DNA of 7,971 nucleotides from Chloroflexota bacterium (GTDB lineage Bacteria; Chloroflexota; Limnocylindria; Limnocylindrales; CSP1-4): positions 1 to 7,971 of the forward strand of contig JACQEH010000090.1 in the NCBI GenBank assembly GCA_016200675.1. The letters run 5' to 3'. This document shows, piece after piece, positions 1 through 4,412 of this stretch. Each line of letters starts with the position of its first letter. Position 1 is the first letter of the stretch. The notes under the pieces are model-generated. The model was not told the origin of the DNA and did not search any database. It saw only the letters and a program-made list of their open reading frames with translations. The position numbers and the translations under genes are program-made.

Positions 1-162
1 ATAAAGCAACCCGGCAATCGCGCCGGACGTAAAGCCGAGCAAGCCGCGAAACGCATTCAGCAGCCCAAAACTTTCGGCGCGTTCAGCGACGGATCGGGCG
101 GCGATTCCGGTTCCGGTTCACCCACGCAGTCCCCGAAGCCGTCGGAAACGCCCGGCCCGTAG
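1..162 (+). CDS. C-terminal tail of an unidentified protein (5' end outside window)
   Basis: Reading frame 1 is open from the left edge to a TAG at 160-162, giving 53 residues. The first half is basic and helical-looking (several Lys/Arg, Gln and Ala). It then turns into a Gly/Ser/Pro-rich, probably disordered end with the pattern GSGSPTQSPKPSETPGP. Such tails are common on bacterial envelope or nucleic-acid-associated proteins, but no domain is present to name the family. Codons here use A and T more than elsewhere in the window (AAA, CAA, GAA, ATA, ACT), so it may be a weakly constrained tail. No terminator is evident in the 68 bases that follow; the best local hairpin (188-203) has only a 5-bp stem. 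It could also be non-coding, since no start codon or domain supports it. Confidence 0.5.
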   Translation: MKQPGNRAGRKAEQAAKRIQQPKTFGAFSDGSGGDSGSGSPTQSPKPSETPGP

Positions 163-215
163 GCTGCACCTTCCTGGGCTGGCCGAGCCGCGGCGGGTCG
201 CGGCGCGCGGTCAGT

Positions 216-221
216 TACCCT
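216..221 (+). promoter_or_regulatory. Possible -10 element for a leaderless transcript
   Basis: TACCCT fits the TAnnnT form of a -10 hexamer and ends 9 nt before the ATG at 231. There is no purine-rich Shine-Dalgarno sequence in the 20 bases before that ATG. The geometry is close to that at 1510-1515. No convincing -35 is visible. A six-base degenerate match is weak evidence by itself. Confidence 0.25.
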
Positions 222-230
222 GCTCCCGCG

Positions 231-803
231 ATGATCGTCGTCTGCGGGAGCCTCGAGCCGATCGGCCGCCACGAGGGCCCGGCCGTGGCGCTGGCTGAGC
301 GGGCCGCTTGGGCCGGGGCTTCCGTCCAGGTGATCGGCATCGTCCCGGACGGGCCGTCCGGCGATCGGCGCCTGATCGAGCTCGGCGCCGCCGGCGTTGG
401 CCACGCGGCGGTCCTTCGCAGCACGGCTCGCGCGCTGGAGCCGGCCGACGTCGACCTCGCCCTTCGATACCTGCCCGACATCCGCGTGGTGGTCGACGCC
501 TCGGGTGCGGCCACCCTGCACGCGACGCTGGCGGAGGGAGCGACCTACGCCGGCGCCTCATTCATCCTCATCGGCGACGTGTCCGCTCCGGCCCCCGCCA
601 TCGACCTCCCTGACTCGGCGATCGTCCTGCAGGCCCCGACTGACGACCCCGACGGCACCTTTGCTGGCTTCGTCGGCGCCTTCGCCGCCCGCCTCGACGG
701 AGGCGCCGTCCCGGCGGACGCGTGGGCGGCGACCGTCCGCGCCCTGGCCGTCGATCCGGTTACAGCAGGCCCAGGTCGTCGGAGTCGCGCAGCGGACGAC
801 TGA
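231..803 (+). CDS. Short, degenerate PfkB/ribokinase-like protein
   Basis: This 190-residue protein keeps the outline of the PfkB sugar/nucleoside kinase family in a much shortened form (family members are usually about 300 residues). The N-terminal strand (VVCGS, residues 3-7) opens the fold. The stretch near residues 17-63 (AxLAxxAAWAGAxVxVIGxVxDGPSGDRRLIELGAAGV) matches the GGKGANxAxAxAxLG...GDDxxGxxLLxxLxxxGV region. Residues 139-153 (DPDGTFAGFVGAFAA) align with the signature DTxGAGDAFxGAF. The catalytic Asp of GAGD is Ala145 and the anion-hole glycines are altered, so phosphotransfer is unlikely. The central lid and substrate region is mostly missing. It may be a pseudokinase that still binds a nucleotide or sugar, or a decaying gene; it has no frameshift. 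The start at 231 has no Shine-Dalgarno sequence. The last 44 bp overlap the 3' end of the convergent HMCES gene. The family link is a hand alignment. Confidence 0.68.
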   Translation: MIVVCGSLEPIGRHEGPAVALAERAAWAGASVQVIGIVPDGPSGDRRLIELGAAGVGHAAVLRSTARALEPADVDLALRYLPDIRVVVDASGAATLHATLAEGATYAGASFILIGDVSAPAPAIDLPDSAIVLQAPTDDPDGTFAGFVGAFAARLDGGAVPADAWAATVRALAVDPVTAGPGRRSRAADD

Positions 804-1500
804 GGCCGCCGCCTGCACCGGGATCGGCGATCTCGACTTCCGCGATCAGCCCCGGCCCGTCGTTCCGGACGTCGTTCACGGCCCGGCTCACTGGGTACAG
901 CTCCAGCTCTCCGTCTGGCGCAGGAACCAGCAGGCCGTTGAGCTCTCCGGGATCGGGAAGCGCGGGATCCAGCCACCGGTCCCAGGCCTCGCGCGGGATG
1001 ACGACCGGCATCCGATCGTGGATCGGTCGCATGAGGTCGTTCGGGGTCGTCGTCACGATCGTGAAGGTCCGCCGGACCTCGTCGGTCTCGGGATCGCGCC
1101 AGCCGGCCCACAGGCCGGCCAGGGCGAGCGGCCGCCCATCGGTCCGGATGATCCGGAAGGGCTGGCGGACCTTCCCGTCACGGCGCCACTCGTAGAACGA
1201 ATCGACCGGCACGAGGCAGCGGCGCTTCCGAAACGCCTCGCGGAAGACCGGCGAGGTAGCGAGCGTCTCGGCCCGGGCGTTGAACATCCGGGTGCCGACC
1301 CTGGCGTTCTCGGCCCAGTGGGGGATCAGGCCCCAGCGATAGGCCTTGATCGCCCGTCGCTCCTCCCGCTGGACGACGACCGCCGCGTCGCCCGTGGGCG
1401 CCACGTTGAAGCGTCCGCCCGACTGGGCGGCGAGATCCTCCGCCTCGAAGATCTCGGCAAGCTCCGAGGTCGGCCGTTCCTGGGTGAAGCGTCCGCACAT
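760..1500 (-). CDS. SOS response-associated peptidase family protein, HMCES/YedK-type abasic-site DNA-protein crosslinker
   Basis: At 246 residues this is a full-length SRAP-domain protein. The family forms a covalent thiazolidine crosslink between the N-terminal Cys and abasic sites in single-stranded DNA, shielding them from cleavage. All hallmark residues are visible: Met-Cys2-GRF at the start (Cys2 becomes the new N-terminus), Asn32 in FNVAPT, WGLIPHW at 56-62, NARAET at 74-79, Glu104 in SFYEW, and His161 in HDRMPVVI. The C-terminus has the usual SRAVNDVRNDGP block at 205-216. The start is fixed because Cys2 must follow the initiator. The gene stands alone on the minus strand, divergent from the TPR-rhomboid gene and convergent with the PfkB-like gene. 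There is no Shine-Dalgarno site, and a GATACT hexamer lies 10 nt upstream, so translation is probably leaderless. No LexA-type operator was recognised. Confidence 0.95.
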   Translation of the reverse strand: MCGRFTQERPTSELAEIFEAEDLAAQSGGRFNVAPTGDAAVVVQREERRAIKAYRWGLIPHWAENARVGTRMFNARAETLATSPVFREAFRKRRCLVPVDSFYEWRRDGKVRQPFRIIRTDGRPLALAGLWAGWRDPETDEVRRTFTIVTTTPNDLMRPIHDRMPVVIPREAWDRWLDPALPDPGELNGLLVPAPDGELELYPVSRAVNDVRNDGPGLIAEVEIADPGAGGGLSRPLRDSDDLGLL

Positions 1501-1509
1501 GGCGGCGTC

Positions 1510-1515
1510 TAGTAT
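1510..1515 (+). promoter_or_regulatory. Probable -10 element of the TPR-rhomboid gene
   Basis: TAGTAT (four of six matches to TATAAT, and a TAnnnT hexamer) ends 10 nt before the ATG at 1526. The 25 bp between the two divergent genes contain no Shine-Dalgarno sequence, which fits a transcript starting at or next to the start codon. No good -35 is seen; a suitable position would lie inside the HMCES coding sequence. Confidence 0.45.
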
Positions 1516-1516
1516 C
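1511..1516 (-). promoter_or_regulatory. Probable -10 element of the HMCES gene
   Basis: On the minus strand 1516-1511 reads GATACT (four of six matches to TATAAT), ending 10 nt before the ATG whose A is at 1500. It shares five of its six base pairs with the -10-like hexamer of the opposite gene, so RNA polymerase probably cannot open both promoters at once. No Shine-Dalgarno sequence lies upstream of this start either. Confidence 0.4.
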
Positions 1517-1525
1517 GTCGGGCTG

Positions 1526-2719
1526 ATGGCAGACGACCTTCCGACCCCCTCCCACGCCGACCTCGCGGCCGCCGTGGCCTCTCAGGGGCCGCTCGATCGC
1601 GCGACCGCCCTCGGCCTCCTCGATCGCGCCGCCGAGCTCCTTGCCGCCGGCGAGTACCTGCCCGCCGCGCGGGCGTACCAGCGGGTCGCGGGCGTTGACG
1701 ACGCCGCGATCACGGCCGCGGCCTGGCTCGGGCTCGGCGAGGCCCTCTACCGGCTGGACCACGAGACCGAGGCGGTGGCCGCCTGGGAATCGGTCCTCCG
1801 ACTTTCCGAGACGCCCTCGACGTACACCGCCTGGCGGAACGTCGCGGCGGCGCGCGTCCGCGCGGGCGATCTCCGTGAGGCCGTGACCGCATACCGGGAG
1901 GCGGACAAGCGCGCGCCGGTGGAGGACAAGGCGGAGATCGCCTCGCGCCTCGGCTGGCTGGCCAAGGAGACCGGCGACACGGGCGCCGCGCGGCGCTACT
2001 TCGCCCGCAGCCGGGGTGACGGACCGGCGATCCCGCTGGCCTGGCTGATCCTCGGGGCGACGGTCATCGTCTCGTTCTTCGCCCTCTCGACCGACGGCAC
2101 GCAGGCCGCGCTGGCCCTCGAGCTGGACAAGCAGGCGCTCGCCCACGGCGAGCTGTATCGCCTCTTCAGCGTCACCCTCGTCCACGCCAACCTGGTCCAT
2201 CTCGCGGTCAATATGTACGCCCTGTACCTCCTGGGGCCGCTCGTCGAGGGCATCTGGGGATCGGCGACCTTCGGGCTCTTCTACCTCCTGACCGCCGCGG
2301 CGGCCTCGACGGTGAGCTTTCTGGCCAGCCCCGAGCCGAGCGTCGGCGCCTCAGGGGCGATCTTCGGGCTTGTGGGCGTCGCCCTCGCCGGGACCCGCAT
2401 CCACAACCCGGTCCTGGACCGCCGGGCCCGGGCGATCGTGCCCCAGCTCGGCACGATCGTCGTGATCAACCTCGTCTTCGGCTTCGCCGTCGGCGGCGGC
2501 ATCGACAACGCGGCCCACCTCGGAGGCCTCGCGGCGGGCCTCTGGCTGGGGCTCTTCGTGCCGCCCGGCCGCGTCCGGACCCTGCGCGACTTCTGGCAGT
2601 CGGGCGAGGGCGGGCGATCGAACGCCCGGACCGTGGTCATTGCGCTGCTCGGGATCCTCGGCCTCGTGGCGGCCATCGCCGCCGGCCTCGCCGCCGGCGG
2701 CGTGACGATCGGGGCCTGA
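1526..2719 (+). CDS. TPR-rhomboid fusion: intramembrane serine protease with N-terminal TPR-like domain
   Basis: The 397-residue protein has two parts. Residues about 22-162 are helical, with TPR-like repeats (AAELLAAGEYLPAARAYQRV; AAWLGLGEALYRLDHETEAV; AWRNVAAARVRAGDLREAV; LGWLAKETGDTGAARRYF). Residues about 168-345 are a rhomboid domain. The HxxxN motif is His225/Asn229 (LVHLAVNMYALYLLG), with His220 also in the loop. The nucleophile is Ser276 in GASGAIFG and the dyad partner is His331 in NAAHLGG. A further hydrophobic segment at about 369-392 follows a charged linker, giving an extra C-terminal helix. The protein should sit in the cytoplasmic membrane and cut single-pass membrane proteins, with the TPR part likely cytosolic and perhaps recruiting partners. 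The frame is open upstream to 1346, but those codons lie antisense to the HMCES gene and have no rhomboid or TPR character, so ATG 1526 is chosen. The substrate is unknown. Confidence 0.92.
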   Translation: MADDLPTPSHADLAAAVASQGPLDRATALGLLDRAAELLAAGEYLPAARAYQRVAGVDDAAITAAAWLGLGEALYRLDHETEAVAAWESVLRLSETPSTYTAWRNVAAARVRAGDLREAVTAYREADKRAPVEDKAEIASRLGWLAKETGDTGAARRYFARSRGDGPAIPLAWLILGATVIVSFFALSTDGTQAALALELDKQALAHGELYRLFSVTLVHANLVHLAVNMYALYLLGPLVEGIWGSATFGLFYLLTAAAASTVSFLASPEPSVGASGAIFGLVGVALAGTRIHNPVLDRRARAIVPQLGTIVVINLVFGFAVGGGIDNAAHLGGLAAGLWLGLFVPPGRVRTLRDFWQSGEGGRSNARTVVIALLGILGLVAAIAAGLAAGGVTIGA

Positions 2720-2726
2720 GGCCGGG

Positions 2727-3731
2727 ATGTTCGCGACCCTCCTCGGTGGACTGCCGCGCCCTGGCGGCCGGGACCGTGAGCCCCTTGCGTCCGATGACGC
2801 CGCCGTCGTCGCCGCCCTCGAGGCCCAGGCGGCGGCCGGCCTCGGACCGTTGACCGACGGTCGTCTCCGGGCCGGCGGCGTCCTGGGGGCCTTCAGCGAC
2901 CTCGAGGGCATCGCCGGCGGTCCCGACCACCCGCGGCTCGTCAGCGCACCGGTGTGGCGTGCACCGCTGACCGTCGAGGCGTGGCGCTTCGCCACTGCCC
3001 GTTCGACCGGCCTGGTGAAGCAGGCCCTGCCGGGGCCCTACACCCTCGGCCGACGCCTCGGCGCGGACGGGGCCGAGGCGGCGACCATGGCCTTCGCGGC
3101 CGCGATCCGGTCGGAGGTCCGGGCCCTGGCGGACGCGGGTTGCGCCTTCATCGAGATCGAGGAGCGCGATGCCCACCGCATCGGGAACGATGTGATCGAG
3201 CGTGCCCGGTTCGTACGCGCGCACGGCCTCCTCCTCGACGGGCTCGAGGGCGCCCACTGCTCCCTGGCGATCATCGGCGGCAGCGCCGACGCGGCCGGCA
3301 TCGAGACCATCCTCGCGGCGCCGTATCCGAGCCTTGCCGTCGACCTCATCGCGGGACCCGACAACTGGCGGCTCGTTCGCGGCGTGCCCGGCGATCGCGG
3401 CATCGTCTGCGGCGCGATGTCCCCGCAGGCCGGGAGCGACGATGGGCCGGAGATGCTGATCTGGGCGGCCGCCTATGCCGCGTCTGGCAATGGCCGCGGG
3501 CGGGCGCGGGTGGGCCTGGCCACCGCCGGCGGGCTCGAGCACCTCTCATGGCTGGACGCGATCCGCAAGATGGAGCGCCTCGGAGCAGCCGCGGCCCTCG
3601 CCGCGGGCCCGCTGTCGGAGGCGGCGCCGCACCTCGATCCCCGCGCCCTGGACCTTCGGAGCGCGGCCCTCGGCCGCTACTCCGGCCCGCCCACGGCACG
3701 ACCTCGCCCCGATCCAGAAGGACCTACCTGA
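2727..3731 (+). CDS. MetE/UROD-fold barrel protein lacking the usual zinc ligands
   Basis: This 334-residue protein resembles the C-terminal barrel of cobalamin-independent methionine synthase (MetE) and stand-alone MetE-like proteins. Recognisable blocks are the opening GGLPRP (7-12), GPLTDGRLR (40-48), the KQALPGPYTLGRRL strand-loop (98-111), CAFIEIEERDAHR (139-151, in place of the usual IQIDEPAL), and the C-terminal VGLATAGGLEHLSWLDAIRKM (262-282), equivalent to the NPDCGLKTR...A..KL region. In MetE a zinc that activates the thiol substrate is held by HxC, Glu and a distal Cys. Here the HxC position reads His177-Cys178 with no spacer, and the distal Cys position (PDCGL) reads TAGGL, about Gly268. 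Methyl transfer to homocysteine is therefore doubtful. It starts 7 bp after the rhomboid stop, with GAGG (2718-2721) as a modest ribosome site, so the two are probably co-transcribed. The exact substrate is unknown. Confidence 0.78.
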   Translation: MFATLLGGLPRPGGRDREPLASDDAAVVAALEAQAAAGLGPLTDGRLRAGGVLGAFSDLEGIAGGPDHPRLVSAPVWRAPLTVEAWRFATARSTGLVKQALPGPYTLGRRLGADGAEAATMAFAAAIRSEVRALADAGCAFIEIEERDAHRIGNDVIERARFVRAHGLLLDGLEGAHCSLAIIGGSADAAGIETILAAPYPSLAVDLIAGPDNWRLVRGVPGDRGIVCGAMSPQAGSDDGPEMLIWAAAYAASGNGRGRARVGLATAGGLEHLSWLDAIRKMERLGAAAALAAGPLSEAAPHLDPRALDLRSAALGRYSGPPTARPRPDPEGPT

Positions 3732-3760
3732 GGACCGGCATCCGGCACGGTCTGGCCCAG

Positions 3761-3789
3761 GCCGATGGCGCTCCCGCGCCGCCATCGGC
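3761..3789 (+). terminator. Hairpin after the MetE-like gene (possible terminator or regulatory inverted repeat)
   Basis: GCCGATGGCG (3761-3770) is perfectly complementary to CGCCATCGGC (3780-3789), giving a 10-bp GC-rich stem with a 9-nt loop, 29 bases after the MetE-like stop codon. There is no U-tract, so it is not a classical intrinsic terminator. Its right arm is also the first unit of the repeat array that follows, and the left arm could pair equally well with the later copies at 3801-3810 or 3824-3833. It may therefore be an inverted member of that array instead of, or as well as, a terminator. Confidence 0.4.
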
Positions 3790-3846
3790 GCTCAATCGGC
3801 GCGCCATCGGGGCTCAATCGGCACGCCATCGGCGCTTGATTCCGCC
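3781..3846 (+). repeat. 22-bp tandem repeat, three units, built from 11-bp half-units
   Basis: Three head-to-tail 22-bp units begin at 3781, 3803 and 3825. Each is two related 11-mers, GCCATCGGCGC followed by TCAATCGGCGC. The word ATCGG recurs at 3784, 3795, 3806, 3817 and 3828, exactly 11 bp apart, about one turn of the DNA helix. The second unit differs from the first at 3811 and 3823. The last half-unit (3836-3846, TTGATTCCGCC) has diverged. The region is non-coding: it follows the stop at 3729-3731, and 22 is not a multiple of three. Placed just before the cox operon start, it could be an array of protein binding sites; it may also be a simple slippage repeat. Confidence 0.85.
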
Positions 3847-3865
3847 CGCTCCGGAGGCGCATCAT
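3836..3865 (+). promoter_or_regulatory. Weak candidate promoter of the cox operon
   Basis: TTGATT (3836-3841, four of six to TTGACA) and CATCAT (3860-3865, four of six to TATAAT) are separated by 18 bp and point into coxS, about 37 nt before its start codon. The -35 half coincides with the diverged last half-unit of the 11-bp repeat array, so factors on the array would sit directly against RNA polymerase. Both hexamers are imperfect, and a different sigma factor could be used. Confidence 0.3.
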
Positions 3866-3888
3866 CGACGCCTTCCCGGCCCGTCCAC

Positions 3889-3895
3889 AGGAGGT
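3889..3895 (+). promoter_or_regulatory. Strong ribosome binding site of coxS
   Basis: AGGAGGT is a near-perfect Shine-Dalgarno sequence, 7 nt before GTG 3903. It decides the start of coxS, which has no ATG nearby. It contrasts with the apparently leaderless genes in the left half of the window. Confidence 0.85.
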
Positions 3896-3902
3896 CCCGA
3901 CC

Positions 3903-4412
3903 GTGGTGGCTCACGTTTCACTCACCGTCAACGGGAAGCCGCGGGAGGTGGACGTCGAGCCGAGGAGGTTGCTCGTCCAGCTCCTCCGTGAGGACCTGGA
4001 CCTCACCGGGACGCACGTCGGCTGCGACACCTCGCAGTGTGGCGCCTGCACGGTCCACGTCGACGGCAAGGCCGTCAAGTCGTGCACGATGCTAGCGGTC
4101 CAGGCCGACGGCACGACGGTCACCACCATCGAGGGGATGGCCACCGCCGAAGGCCTCCACCCGCTCCAGGCGGCCTTCTGGGAGCACCACGGCCTCCAGT
4201 GCGGCTTCTGCACGCCGGGGATGATCATGGCCGCGGCCGACCTCCTCGCCCGGACCACCGAGCCCACCGATGCCGAGATCCGCCACGCAATCGAGGGCAA
4301 CTTCTGTCGGTGCACCGGCTACCAGAACATCGTCACCGCGATCCGCGCGGCGGCGGTCGTGATGCGGACCGGCGTGGCGGCCCCGAGCGGCGCCGTCCAG
4401 GGAGGCATGTGA
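3903..4412 (+). CDS. coxS: Small [2Fe-2S] subunit of form II CO dehydrogenase / xanthine dehydrogenase-family molybdenum hydroxylase
   Basis: The 169-residue protein is a standard small subunit that passes electrons from the molybdenum centre to FAD. The N-terminal ferredoxin-like domain (about 1-80) has Cys41, Cys46, Cys49 and Cys61 in the pattern GCDTSQCGACTVHVDG...SC. The C-terminal helical domain has Cys100 and Cys103 (LQCGFCTPGM) and Cys135 and Cys137 (NFCRCTGYQNI), so both clusters should be complete. The start is GTG 3903, chosen for its spacing from AGGAGGT; the adjacent GTG at 3906 would shorten the protein by one residue. The stop overlaps the start of coxL by one base (TGATG). It is the first gene of the operon, consistent with the S-L-M order of form II clusters. 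The true electron donor substrate depends on the large subunit and is uncertain. Confidence 0.95.
   Translation: MVAHVSLTVNGKPREVDVEPRRLLVQLLREDLDLTGTHVGCDTSQCGACTVHVDGKAVKSCTMLAVQADGTTVTTIEGMATAEGLHPLQAAFWEHHGLQCGFCTPGMIMAAADLLARTTEPTDAEIRHAIEGNFCRCTGYQNIVTAIRAAAVVMRTGVAAPSGAVQGGM

Noticed and set aside
188..203. Possible terminator after the left-edge gene
   Set aside because: The stem is only 5 bp (CCGCG/CGCGG) with a 6-nt loop and no T-run; such pairings are common by chance in GC-rich DNA.
1346..1525. N-terminal extension of the rhomboid gene from an upstream in-frame ATG
   Set aside because: The extra 60 codons lie antisense to the HMCES start region, show no domain similarity, and would bury the only plausible promoter.
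1178..2200. Long minus-strand open frame across the HMCES 5' part and the rhomboid gene
   Set aside because: It overlaps two confidently identified genes and its translation is Gly/Arg/Asp-rich without any recognisable motif.
3781..3846. CRISPR-like array
   Set aside because: The repeats are directly contiguous with no unique spacers, the unit is 22 bp, and no cas gene is present.
4037..4411. Upstream extension of the coxL frame
   Set aside because: It lies within coxS in another frame. ATG 4412 has a Shine-Dalgarno site, gives the normal family length, and starts with the expected KRVEDQRLISGAGRY-type N-terminus.
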